This document shows positions 7,185 through 15,275 of a DNA stretch of 16,264 nucleotides, one piece after another. The translations under genes and the position numbers were made by a program. The notes below the pieces were generated by a model. It saw only the letters and a program-made list of their open reading frames with translations. It was not told the DNA's origin and ran no database searches. Source of the DNA: an uncultured Collinsella sp. (GTDB taxonomy: Bacteria > Actinomycetota > Coriobacteriia > Coriobacteriales > Coriobacteriaceae); the NCBI GenBank assembly GCA_900552875.1, contig USCS01000010.1, positions 1-16,264 on the forward strand, in the 5' to 3' direction. Within the stretch, counting starts at the first letter, position 1. The number at the start of each line of letters is the position of its first letter.

Positions 7185-8204
7185 ATGAGTAACGTTCGCG
7201 TTTGTGTAGACGTTGTGGGCGGAGACGAGAAACCTCAGGTTGTTCTTGATGGTATCGAGGCTGCGCTTGCCGCCGATCCCGATATCGAGGTCTTGGCAGC
7301 TGGTCCCGCCGAAATCGTCAATCCCTTTGCAGCTTCCCATGCACGTGTTGAGGCCCTTGAGGCGCCTGACGTTATCGCCATGGATGACGATCCCATTCGC
7401 GCCGTGATGACCAAGCGTAAGTCGTCGATCGTGCTTTCTTGCCGCGCCATTAAGAAGGGCAACGCGGATGCGTTCTTCTCCGCCGGCTCCACCGGTGCCA
7501 TGACCGCCGCCGCCACCGCCTATGTGACGCCGTTTAGGTATCAGGCCGAAGGCAAGAAGCAGCCGGTGCGCCCCTGTCTGACCAATGCGCTGCCCAATCG
7601 CGCCGGCGGTCTGACGGTGCTGTGCGACATGGGCGCCAACCCCGATGTCGAGGTCGATGACATGGTGCGTTTTGCCCAGATGGGTAGCGCCTATGCCCGC
7701 GTCGTCCTGGGCATCGAGCATCCCCGCGTGGGCCTGCTTGCCAATGGCACCGAGGACGAGAAGGGTTCCAACTTTACCAAGGCCTGCTTCCCGGCCATGA
7801 AAGCCGCCGTTCCCGGCTTTGTGGGCAACTGCGAAGGCACCGACCTCACCTCGGGCAATTTCGATGTCGTCGTTGCCGATGGCATGTCGGGCAATATTGC
7901 GCTCAAGGCCACCGAGGGCGCTGCCAAGTTTTTGCTGCAGGAACTCAAGGGTGCCTTTATGGCCTCGCTCGGCACCAAGATCACCGCGCTGCTCATCAAA
8001 AAGCAGATGCGCGAGATTAAGGCCAAGCTCTCTGGTGATGCCAAGGGCGGTGCGATTCTTTTGGGCCTGCGTGGCGTGGTCCTAATCGGCCATGGCGCCA
8101 CCTCGGTCGAGGCTGTTAAAAACGGTACGCTCGCGGCGGCCGAAGCCGTGCGCGCGGGGCTGGTCGAGAACGTCGCCAACTCCATGGACGGCATCGTTTT
8201 GTAA
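7185..8204 (+). CDS. plsX: phosphate acyltransferase PlsX
   Basis: PlsX converts acyl-ACP and phosphate to acyl-phosphate, the donor used by PlsY for the first acylation of glycerol-3-phosphate; it is a peripheral membrane enzyme. The 339 residues fit the family. Visible blocks are VDVVGGD (8-14, often VDAMGGD), SAGSTGAM (99-106, usually SAGNTGA), a CDMGAN segment, FVGNCEGTDL, ADGMSGNIALKATEG and the C-terminal LLGLRGVVLIGHG. The ATG at 7185 is chosen because AAGGAG (7172-7177) lies 7 nt upstream; the TTG at 7179 would be too close to it. The upstream neighbour is rpmF and the downstream neighbour acpP, supplier of its acyl-ACP substrate. No FapR, FabD or FabG gene lies beside it, unlike in Firmicutes. 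Confidence 0.96.
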   Translation: MSNVRVCVDVVGGDEKPQVVLDGIEAALAADPDIEVLAAGPAEIVNPFAASHARVEALEAPDVIAMDDDPIRAVMTKRKSSIVLSCRAIKKGNADAFFSAGSTGAMTAAATAYVTPFRYQAEGKKQPVRPCLTNALPNRAGGLTVLCDMGANPDVEVDDMVRFAQMGSAYARVVLGIEHPRVGLLANGTEDEKGSNFTKACFPAMKAAVPGFVGNCEGTDLTSGNFDVVVADGMSGNIALKATEGAAKFLLQELKGAFMASLGTKITALLIKKQMREIKAKLSGDAKGGAILLGLRGVVLIGHGATSVEAVKNGTLAAAEAVRAGLVENVANSMDGIVL

Positions 8205-8251
8205 GAGCGAGTTAGAGCGCTGTTATGTGCCTCGCGGCCTGCTTCGTGGGG

Positions 8252-8257
8252 TAGAAT
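8252..8257 (+). promoter_or_regulatory. candidate -10 element for the acpP-rnc-smc-ftsY-ffh operon
   Basis: TAGAAT, preceded by GGGG, sits 47 nt after the plsX stop. It is the same hexamer as the one at 295. No clear -35 is seen. The predicted start near 8264 lies just before the perfect palindrome at 8271-8292, so that palindrome would form the first part of the mRNA leader. The leader to the acpP start would be about 65 nt. Confidence 0.45.
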
Positions 8258-8270
8258 CAGAACCGTGTCT

Positions 8271-8292
8271 TGGTACCGCCCGGGCGGTACCA
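8271..8292 (+). promoter_or_regulatory. 22-bp perfect palindrome in the acpP leader
   Basis: TGGTACCGCCC is followed directly by its exact reverse complement. As RNA it can fold into a stem of 9 bp with a CCGG loop. The bases after it (ATTCTTTTGG) form only an interrupted T-run, so it is a weak terminator at best. It lies about 8 nt after the predicted transcription start and 37 nt before the acpP start codon. It may be an operator, a 5' stabilising hairpin or an attenuator; the sequence alone does not decide. Confidence 0.65.
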
Positions 8293-8328
8293 TTCTTTTG
8301 GTATTCATTCACTATGAGAGGAAGCGCT

Positions 8329-8571
8329 ATGGATCGCTCCGAAATCTTCGACAAGATCGCCGAGGTCGCTGCTGACGTTCTGGGCGTCGATGTTGCCGAA
8401 ATTAGCGATGAGACCACCTTTGACGATCTCGATGCCAACTCGCTCGAGCGCCTGCAGCTGGTTACGGCTATCGAGGACGAGTTCAACCTCGAGATCGATG
8501 ACGAGACTCTGCTCTCGCTCAACTCTGTCGCCGACGCCGTCGACGCGATCGAACACGCCAGGGAGGCCTAG
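8329..8571 (+). CDS. acpP: acyl carrier protein
   Basis: ACP carries growing acyl chains on a 4'-phosphopantetheine arm in type II fatty acid synthesis and delivers acyl groups to PlsX. The 80-residue acidic four-helix protein has its attachment site at S38, in FDDLDANSLERLQL. The residue before the serine is Asn37, where most ACPs have Asp (the DSL motif). Helix II is otherwise normal, with ERLQLVTAIEDEF. The ATG at 8329 follows AGAGGAAG; longer readings run back into plsX and are rejected. It heads a compact operon: rnc starts 3 nt after its stop, and the rnc ribosome binding site lies in the last acpP codons. Being beside plsX and rnc argues for the primary ACP rather than a specialised carrier. 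Confidence 0.95.
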   Translation: MDRSEIFDKIAEVAADVLGVDVAEISDETTFDDLDANSLERLQLVTAIEDEFNLEIDDETLLSLNSVADAVDAIEHAREA

Positions 8572-8574
8572 GTC

Positions 8575-9300
8575 TTGGCTTTGTCTGAACGACTTACGCG
8601 TGCCCAGGAAATCCTGGGCCACGAGTTCAATAATAAGGTACTGCTGCGCGCGGCGCTTACGCATCCCTCGGCAGTCGAGGGCCAGCCGGTTTCTGCCAGC
8701 TATGAGCGCCTTGAGTTCTTGGGCGATTCCATTTTGGGCGCCGTCGTCGCCCGTTCGCTCTTTGAGTCCTATCCGGAGTTTGACGAGGGCAAGCTCACGC
8801 GCCTGAAGGTGTCGCTTGTCTCGGGCGCCACGCTGTCCGAGGTTTCTCACGAGTTGGGCATCGACGACATCATCATCTTTGGTGCCTCCGAGACCGGTAC
8901 CGGTGCGCGCGGCCTGCATTCGGCGCTCGAGAACGTCTACGAGTCGCTCGTGGGCGCGCTGTACCTGGACGCCGGCTGGGATGCCGCAGCGGAGTTTATC
9001 CACCGTACGCTTAAGCCGCATTTGGCTTCCGAGCGTGCCGAGCACCCCGCGAACCCCAAATCGTTCTTGCAGGAGTGCGTGCAAGCCGACGGTCACGAAC
9101 CCCCGGCGTATAAGCTCGTTGGCTCCGAGGGCCCGGCGCATGCGCCCACCTTTACCGCCGTGGTGTTGATCGATGGTATTCGCCAGGGTCGCGGCTCCGG
9201 CTCCTCAAAGAAGGAAGCCGAGGGAGCCGCTGCACTCGAGGCACTTGACCGCATGGGCTACACCACCAACGGCGTGATTCTCAACAAGAAGCCTGTTTAA
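8575..9300 (+). CDS. rnc: ribonuclease III
   Basis: RNase III cuts double-stranded RNA, including rRNA precursors. The 241 residues hold an N-terminal nuclease domain and a C-terminal dsRNA-binding domain (about 161-227, with GSGSSKKEAEGAAALEAL). The signature ERLEFLGDS (44-52) gives E44, E47 and D51, and E123 lies in YESLVGALYLDAG. Position 120 is Asn where many homologues have a metal-binding Asp; this needs an alignment. The start is TTG at 8575: GGGAGG (8561-8566) lies 8 nt upstream and the reading begins 3 nt after the acpP stop. No ATG is available nearby. smc follows after 10 nt. Confidence 0.95.
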   Translation: MALSERLTRAQEILGHEFNNKVLLRAALTHPSAVEGQPVSASYERLEFLGDSILGAVVARSLFESYPEFDEGKLTRLKVSLVSGATLSEVSHELGIDDIIIFGASETGTGARGLHSALENVYESLVGALYLDAGWDAAAEFIHRTLKPHLASERAEHPANPKSFLQECVQADGHEPPAYKLVGSEGPAHAPTFTAVVLIDGIRQGRGSGSSKKEAEGAAALEALDRMGYTTNGVILNKKPV

Positions 9301-9310
9301 GCGAGGAACC

Positions 9311-12300
9311 GTGTATCTCAAGTCCCTCACGCTCAAAGGGTTCAAGTCGTTTGCCGACCGCGCCCATATGACGTTTGAGCCGGGCCTGACCGTCATCGTC
9401 GGTCCCAACGGCTCGGGAAAATCGAACATCTCTGACTCGATTCTGTGGGTCCTGGGCGAGCAGAGCGCCAAGCAGCTGCGCGGCCAGGCCATGGAGGATG
9501 TCATCTTCTCGGGCTCGTCAGCGCGCAAGCCGGTGGGTGTCGCCGAGGTCACTCTGGTGCTCGATAACTCGGATCATATGCTGCCCGTCGACTTTGACGA
9601 GGTCGCCATCACCCGTCGTATGTATCGCTCGGGCGAAAGCGAGTACCTCATCAACTCGAGCCCGTGCCGCCTGATGGACATTCAGGACATCCTGCACGAT
9701 TCGGGCCTGGGTAAGGATACGCATTCCATCATCAGCCAGGGCAAGCTCGACGCCATTTTGCAGAGCCGCCCCGAGGAGCGCCGTGCCCTCATCGAGGAGG
9801 CCGCCGGCATCTCCAAGCACAAACGCCGCAAGGAGCGTGCGCTCAAAAAGATTAAATCGATGGACGAGCACTTGACCCGTGCCCGCGACATCAATAAGGA
9901 AATCGCCCGTCAGCTGCGGCCGCTGGAGCGTCAGGTCGATCGCGCGCGCAAGTACAAAGAGCTGTCCTCGCGCGCGAACGAACTTACGCAGATGCTGGCC
10001 GTCGACGAGCTTCGTTCGCTGCAGTCGCAGTGGAACGACTTGGAGAGCCGCTCCAAGGAAGGCGCCGCCGAGCTGGAGCTTGCGCAGTACCGCATGGGCG
10101 AAAAGGAGCGCGAGCTCGAGAAGCTCCAGGTTATGCTCGAGGAAAAGGGCCTGTTTGTGGGCGACCTGGGCGAGCAGCGCCGCCATATGCAAGACGTGGT
10201 CGGCCGCATTAACTCCGATATGCGCCTGCTCGAGGAAAAGGGCCACAACATGGTGTCGCGCCTGTCCGACATGCGTGGCCAGATCTCGAGCTCCGAGCAT
10301 CAGCGTCGTCGCGTGGTCGAGGAGCTCGAGGACGCGCGTGCACAGCTTGAGGAAGTGACCGGCGCGCACATGCAGGCCCAGGAGGACGTTGACGCCGCTG
10401 GTCCTGCCGCCGCTGAGCTCCACGAGCGGCGCGTGGCGCTCGACAATCAGATTTCGCAGCTTACGCGTGAGCAACGCGATGTGCAGCGTGTGGCCGATAA
10501 CGCGGCGCTCGAACTCGCCAAGGTGAAGGACTCGCTGAGCAACGCCGAGGTCGAGGACAACATGTACGCCTCGCGCCTGGAGCAGATTGATGAACAGCTC
10601 GAGGAGGTTACAGCATCGCTTGATAGCCGTCGCGACCGTGCTGAGGAGCTTGAGAGTGCCCTTGAGGCGGCTCGTCAGGCCCAGAACGATGCGCGCGAGG
10701 CCACCGAGGTCGCCCGTGCAGCCCTGAAGGACTTGCGTAATCGTGAGAGCGAGGCGCGCAACAAGCTGTCCGAGGTGCGCTCGGAGCTTGCCAGCCAAAA
10801 GAAGCTTGATGCCCGCATGGCAGACAGCTCGCCGCTGGTGAGCCGTCTGATGGGCGCACTGGGCGATGATGTCTCAGGCCGTCTGGGCGACGTGCTCGAC
10901 GCCCCTCGTGAGCTTGAGGGCCTGGTTGAGCAACTACTTGCCGGCGATATCGATGCTCTTTTGTTTGATGATGCCGCTACGCTTGAGCGCGCCGGTCGTG
11001 CGGCTTTGGACCAAAAGAAGGCTTCGGGCGAGGCGCTGCTGATGGCGCGCGGCGTGAGTGGCTCTGCTGCCGCCGAGGGCGCTGCCGGTACGCGTCTGGT
11101 CGATCGTCTGTCCGTGCGCTCCGGTTATGGCCCGGTTGTCGAGGCCCTTCTCGGCGGCTATTACGTGGTCGATGACTTGGCTGCCGCGTTGGCTGCCCCT
11201 GTCGTTGACGGTGTGACTTACGTGACCCCCGATGGCGCCCGCGTCGCCTGCGGCGGCCTGGTGCGTGTGGGCCTCGATGCTGGCGAGGCGTCGGGTGCCT
11301 TGGAGCGCAAGCGTCGCATTCGCGAGCTGGAGGGCCTGGAGCCCGATCTAGCTGCTGTGTTTGAGCATGTGTCGGATCAGGTCGTCGAGGCCAATGCGGC
11401 CGTTGAGGAGGCGCGTGCCGCCGAGGGCGATGCCGCCGGCGAGATCGCCCGTCTTGAGGGCGAGCGCCGCTCGCTGCTCTCCGAGATTGGCCGCCTGGAG
11501 CAAAGCGCCTACAACGCCGAGGTCGAGCGCGTGTGCATCTCCAAGCGCCGCGAGCAGGCCGCCGAGGCCGTTCGCGCTGCGCGCCCGCGCGTTGACGAAC
11601 TCACCCGTTCGCGCGACGAGGCGCGTGCACAGGCAAGCGACCTGGGTCTCCAGATTGCCGAAGCCAACGACGAGCTCGATCGCGTGCGTCGTGACGATTC
11701 CGAGGCAGCCGGCAAGCTCGCCGATGCCAAGGTCCGCCTGGCTCAGACGAGCGAGCGTCTGCGTTCGCTGAAGGGCCGTGTGCCCGACTTGGAGCATCGA
11801 CTCGAGGGCATCGACCGCCGTATCCGCGGAACACGCCAGGCCTCGCGCTCACTCGAGCTGCTGCGCCTGCGTGTCGACCCCATGCACGAGCGCTATTCGG
11901 CCCTGCTGGATCGCGCATCGGATTGGGCCGCGCGTCTGCGTGATCAGGCTTCGCTCGAGGAGGCGGACTCGGCCTCGCTCAAGAAGACCATCGAAGACGC
12001 CAAGGCCGAGGTCTCCCGCGCCAAGGAGTGGGTCGATGCCGCCACGGCGACGCAAAACGAGTTCAAGGTTTCCCGCGGCAAGCTCGAGGTGCAGGTGGAG
12101 GCGGCCATCAAGGCCATTACCGCCGATGGCACTACGGTGCTCGAGGAAGCGCTCATGCTTCCTGCTCCCACCGACCGCGACGCCGCCGAGCGCGAGCTCA
12201 ACCAGCTCGTGCGCCAGATTAACAACCTGGGCCCTGTGAACCAGGTTGCCATGGAGGAGTACGAGCAGCTCAAGCGCCGCGCCGATTACATCGAGGAGCA

Positions 12301-12847
12301 GCTGGCCGATCTGGAGAGCGCGCGCAAGGCGCTCACCAAGATTACCGTGGCCATCGACCGTAAGATGCGTAAAGCCTTCTTGGTGACCTTCGAGAAGGTC
12401 GATGCGAACTTCCGTGAGATCTTCGCCATGCTGTTCCCGGGTGGCCAGGCTCATCTTGAGATGACCGATCCCGAGCATCCTGCCGAGACGGGCATTGAGG
12501 TTGTGGCGCAGCCGCGCGGCAAGCGCATTACTAAGATGATGCTCATGTCGGGTGGCGAGAAGAGTCTGACGGCGCTCGCCCTGCTCTTTGCCGTGTACCG
12601 CACGCGCACGGTGCCGTTCTATGTGCTGGACGAGGTCGAGGCGGCGCTTGATGACGCCAACCTGTCCAAGCTCATCGGAGCCCTCGATGTGCTGCGTTCC
12701 GATACACAGCTCTTGGTCATTTCGCATCAGCGTCGTACTATGGAGGACGCTGACGTTCTCTATGGCGTCTCGATGCAAGCCGACGGCGTCAGCCGCGTCG
12801 TCTCGCAAAAACTCGATCGCGAAACCGGAAAGGTCGTGAATGCATAA
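9311..12847 (+). CDS. smc: chromosome segregation/condensin ATPase SMC
   Basis: SMC forms a ring with ScpA and ScpB that loads on the chromosome and extrudes DNA loops for segregation. The 1178 residues match bacterial SMC. Walker A is GPNGSGKSN (31-39). Two long coiled-coil arms (about 170-500 and 665-1000) flank a hinge (about 505-655), in which YVTPDGARVACGGLV is recognisable. The ABC signature is LMSGGEKS (1078-1085) and Walker B is YVLDEVEAALDD with D1107 and E1108. The start is GTG at 9311, preceded by GAGGAA (9303-9308); the usual MYLKSLTLKGFKSF begins there. The stop shares one base with the ftsY start (TAATG). ScpA and ScpB are not in the window. Confidence 0.97.
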   Translation: MYLKSLTLKGFKSFADRAHMTFEPGLTVIVGPNGSGKSNISDSILWVLGEQSAKQLRGQAMEDVIFSGSSARKPVGVAEVTLVLDNSDHMLPVDFDEVAITRRMYRSGESEYLINSSPCRLMDIQDILHDSGLGKDTHSIISQGKLDAILQSRPEERRALIEEAAGISKHKRRKERALKKIKSMDEHLTRARDINKEIARQLRPLERQVDRARKYKELSSRANELTQMLAVDELRSLQSQWNDLESRSKEGAAELELAQYRMGEKERELEKLQVMLEEKGLFVGDLGEQRRHMQDVVGRINSDMRLLEEKGHNMVSRLSDMRGQISSSEHQRRRVVEELEDARAQLEEVTGAHMQAQEDVDAAGPAAAELHERRVALDNQISQLTREQRDVQRVADNAALELAKVKDSLSNAEVEDNMYASRLEQIDEQLEEVTASLDSRRDRAEELESALEAARQAQNDAREATEVARAALKDLRNRESEARNKLSEVRSELASQKKLDARMADSSPLVSRLMGALGDDVSGRLGDVLDAPRELEGLVEQLLAGDIDALLFDDAATLERAGRAALDQKKASGEALLMARGVSGSAAAEGAAGTRLVDRLSVRSGYGPVVEALLGGYYVVDDLAAALAAPVVDGVTYVTPDGARVACGGLVRVGLDAGEASGALERKRRIRELEGLEPDLAAVFEHVSDQVVEANAAVEEARAAEGDAAGEIARLEGERRSLLSEIGRLEQSAYNAEVERVCISKRREQAAEAVRAARPRVDELTRSRDEARAQASDLGLQIAEANDELDRVRRDDSEAAGKLADAKVRLAQTSERLRSLKGRVPDLEHRLEGIDRRIRGTRQASRSLELLRLRVDPMHERYSALLDRASDWAARLRDQASLEEADSASLKKTIEDAKAEVSRAKEWVDAATATQNEFKVSRGKLEVQVEAAIKAITADGTTVLEEALMLPAPTDRDAAERELNQLVRQINNLGPVNQVAMEEYEQLKRRADYIEEQLADLESARKALTKITVAIDRKMRKAFLVTFEKVDANFREIFAMLFPGGQAHLEMTDPEHPAETGIEVVAQPRGKRITKMMLMSGGEKSLTALALLFAVYRTRTVPFYVLDEVEAALDDANLSKLIGALDVLRSDTQLLVISHQRRTMEDADVLYGVSMQADGVSRVVSQKLDRETGKVVNA

Positions 12848-13764
12848 TGGGATTCTTTGACGCTCTCTCGCGCGGACTTGAGCGCAGCCGCGAGGCCCTC
12901 AATGAGGTCTTCTACTTTGGCGGCGAGGTCGACGAGGACTTTTGGGAGGACCTTGAGGACACCCTCGTCATGGGTGACATGGGTGCCGAGGTCGCTATTC
13001 AGGTCTCCGATGACCTGCGCGAGACGGCCGCCAAGAAAAACCTCAAGACCGCTCCGCAGCTCCGTCGTGCCCTAGCCGAGCAGCTCGAGGGCCATTTTGT
13101 GCCTGTTGAGCGTGATCCGTTTTCCGATACGCCGAGCTGCGTGCTGTTTGTGGGCATCAACGGCGCCGGCAAGACCACAACGGTCGGCAAGATTGCGAGC
13201 GCCATGGCTGCCCGCGGCAAGAACGTGGTGATCGGTTCTGCCGATACCTTCCGCGCCGCCGCCATCGAGCAGCTCGATGTGTGGGGTCAGCGCGCCGGCG
13301 TCCCCGTCATCAAGCGCGATCGCGGTTCCGACCCGGCGAGCGTGTGCTACGACGTGCTCGATGAGGCCGACAGGCGCGGCAGCGACCTGGTGCTGATCGA
13401 CACCGCCGGTCGTCTGCACACAAGCCCCGAACTCATGCGCGAGCTTGCCAAGGTGGTTAACGTGACGCGTAAGCGCGCCGCCAATATGGCCGCCGGCCCC
13501 ATGCCCGTCTCGGTCGTGCTCGTGATCGATGCCGCCACCGGCCAGAACGGTCTGAACCAGGCGCTCGAGTTTAACGAGGCGCTGGGCCTGGACGGTATTA
13601 TCATGACCAAGCTCGACGGCACGGCAAAAGGCGGTATCGCCATGGCCGTGGCTGAGAAGCTCAAGCTCCCGATCCTGCGCATTGGCGTGGGCGAGCAGGT
13701 CGATGACCTGCAGGAGTTCAATGCCAAAGATTTCTGCCGCGCCCTGGTGGGCGAGTCCAATTAA
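12847..13764 (+). CDS. ftsY: signal recognition particle receptor FtsY
   Basis: FtsY is the membrane-bound SRP receptor GTPase that docks Ffh-ribosome complexes at the Sec translocon. The 305 residues contain the N and G domains but no long acidic A domain. The N-terminal MGFFDALSRGLERSREAL can form the amphipathic helix known to contact the membrane. GTPase motifs are GINGAGKTT (103-111), DTFRAAA (133-139), DTAGRL (185-190) and TKLD (254-257), with GTAKGG after it. The ATG overlaps the smc stop by one base; GGAAAGG lies about 11 nt upstream inside smc. ffh, encoding its partner, starts 10 nt after the stop, so both halves of the targeting pair are expressed together. Confidence 0.96.
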   Translation: MGFFDALSRGLERSREALNEVFYFGGEVDEDFWEDLEDTLVMGDMGAEVAIQVSDDLRETAAKKNLKTAPQLRRALAEQLEGHFVPVERDPFSDTPSCVLFVGINGAGKTTTVGKIASAMAARGKNVVIGSADTFRAAAIEQLDVWGQRAGVPVIKRDRGSDPASVCYDVLDEADRRGSDLVLIDTAGRLHTSPELMRELAKVVNVTRKRAANMAAGPMPVSVVLVIDAATGQNGLNQALEFNEALGLDGIIMTKLDGTAKGGIAMAVAEKLKLPILRIGVGEQVDDLQEFNAKDFCRALVGESN

Positions 13765-13774
13765 GGAGTAACCA

Positions 13775-15250
13775 GTGTTTGATTCTCTGAGCGATCGCCT
13801 CAACGACACATTTGACCGCCTGCGCGGCAAGGGTAAGCTGACCGAGGCCGATATCACCTCGGCCATGCGCGACATTCGCATGGCGCTGCTCGAGGCCGAC
13901 GTCAACTTCAAGGTCGTCAAGGAGTTCGTTGCTAAGACCAAGGAGCGCTGCATGACCGCCGAGGTCATGGAGTCGCTGTCGCCGGCGCAAAACGTCGTCA
14001 AGATCGTGCTCGACGAGCTCACCGAGATGCTTGGCTCAACCGAGAGCAAGCTCGTTTTTAGCAACCGCATTCCTAATGTCATCATGCTCGTGGGCCTGCA
14101 GGGCTCCGGTAAGACCACGGCTGCCGTAAAGCTTGCCTACCTGCTCAAGAAGCAGGGCCGCTCGCCGCTGCTCGCCGCGTGCGACGTCTACCGTCCCGCT
14201 GCTGCCGACCAGCTTGCCACGCTCGGTGGCGAGATCGGCGTGCCGGTCTTCCGCGGTGACGGCGAGCATCCGGTCGACATCGCCAAGGGCGCCATCCAGG
14301 AGGCCGTCGACCACCTGCGTGACGTGGTCATCGTCGATACCGCCGGCCGCCTGCAGATCGACGAGCAGATGATGCAGGAGGCCGTCGACATCAAGAAGGC
14401 CGTCAAGCCCGACCAGGTGCTGATGGTCGTCGACGCCATGACCGGCCAGGATATCGTCAACGTGGTCTCGACGTTTGCTGAGCGCACCGACTTTGATGGT
14501 GTGATTATCTCCAAGCTCGACGGTGACGCCCGTGGCGGTGGCGCGCTTTCGGTGCGTCAGGTGACCGGCAAGCCCATCAAGTTTGTGAGCATGGGCGAGA
14601 AACCCGATTCGCTTGAGCCGTTCTATCCCGATCGCATGGCCAAGCGAATCTTGGGCATGGGCGACGTTGTCGGCATCATCGAGAAGGCCCAGGAGGCCGC
14701 CGATGCCGAACAGCTCGAGGCTGCCGAGCGCATGCTGCGCGAGGGCTTTACCATGAACGACATGCTCGACCAGATGAAAGCCGTCAAAAAGATGGGCGGC
14801 ATGAAGGGTATCCTGGGCATGCTCCCCGGTGGCCAGCGCGCGCTCAACCAGATGGGCGGTAACCTGGACGAGGGCATCTTCGACAAGAACGAGGCCATCA
14901 TCATGTCGATGACCAAGGAGGAGCGTCTGCGTCCCTCCATCATCAACGGCCAGCGTCGCGCGCGTATCGCCAAGGGCGCCGGTGTGACCCCCACCGAGGT
15001 CAATAGCCTTATGAAGCAGTGGGGCGAGATGAACAAGATGATGGGCCGCATGCGCACGATGGCCAATCAGGCACAGGCCGGCGGCAAGAAGGGCAAAAAG
15101 GGCAAGAAGGGCAAGAAGATGCGCATGCCCAATATTCCCGGTCTGGATGCCATGGGCTTGGGCGGCATGGGCGGCCTGGGAACGGGTGATCCTAAGTCCG
15201 ATATGGACCTGCTGCGCCAGATGGAAGCGCAGATGCGCAATAAGAAATAG
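13775..15250 (+). CDS. ffh: signal recognition particle protein Ffh (SRP54)
   Basis: Ffh binds signal sequences and 4.5S RNA and works with FtsY. The 491 residues have the N domain (1-95), the G domain with GLQGSGKTT (107-115), DVYRPAAADQL (137-147), DTAGRL (188-193) and SKLDGD (246-251), and a Met-rich M domain from about 325. The RNA-binding block reads NGQRRARIAKGAG (391-403), with Gln393 and Ala402 where the usual block has Ser in both places. The tail has four Gly-Lys-Lys units (437-448) followed by a Gly/Met-rich segment, longer than in minimal Ffh. The start is GTG at 13775 with AAGGAG (13763-13768) 6 nt upstream. It is the last gene of the operon; a terminator follows. Confidence 0.97.
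   Translation: MFDSLSDRLNDTFDRLRGKGKLTEADITSAMRDIRMALLEADVNFKVVKEFVAKTKERCMTAEVMESLSPAQNVVKIVLDELTEMLGSTESKLVFSNRIPNVIMLVGLQGSGKTTAAVKLAYLLKKQGRSPLLAACDVYRPAAADQLATLGGEIGVPVFRGDGEHPVDIAKGAIQEAVDHLRDVVIVDTAGRLQIDEQMMQEAVDIKKAVKPDQVLMVVDAMTGQDIVNVVSTFAERTDFDGVIISKLDGDARGGGALSVRQVTGKPIKFVSMGEKPDSLEPFYPDRMAKRILGMGDVVGIIEKAQEAADAEQLEAAERMLREGFTMNDMLDQMKAVKKMGGMKGILGMLPGGQRALNQMGGNLDEGIFDKNEAIIMSMTKEERLRPSIINGQRRARIAKGAGVTPTEVNSLMKQWGEMNKMMGRMRTMANQAQAGGKKGKKGKKGKKMRMPNIPGLDAMGLGGMGGLGTGDPKSDMDLLRQMEAQMRNKK
15083..15118 (+). repeat. 9-bp tandem repeat inside ffh encoding Gly-Lys-Lys x4
   Basis: There are four consecutive copies of GGCAAGAAG (the second reads GGCAAAAAG) in frame within ffh. They give a strongly positive stretch between the M domain core and the Gly/Met-rich end. 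Such repeats can change copy number by slippage in 9-bp steps without breaking the frame. Confidence 0.9.
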
Positions 15251-15275
15251 GGCTGTAATTCCAGCTTGATATGGC

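Noticed and set aside
8092..8328. N-terminal extension of acpP into plsX
   Set aside because: It crosses the plsX stop, the -10 element and the palindrome. The ACP fold begins at 8329 with its own ribosome binding site.
9518..10798. Long minus-strand open frame (426 codons) opposite smc
   Set aside because: It is a mirror frame of a high-GC coding region; smc has all family motifs on the plus strand. The same applies to minus-strand frames at 1530-2495, 3598-4563, 11849-12808, 13072-14118 and 14036-15277.
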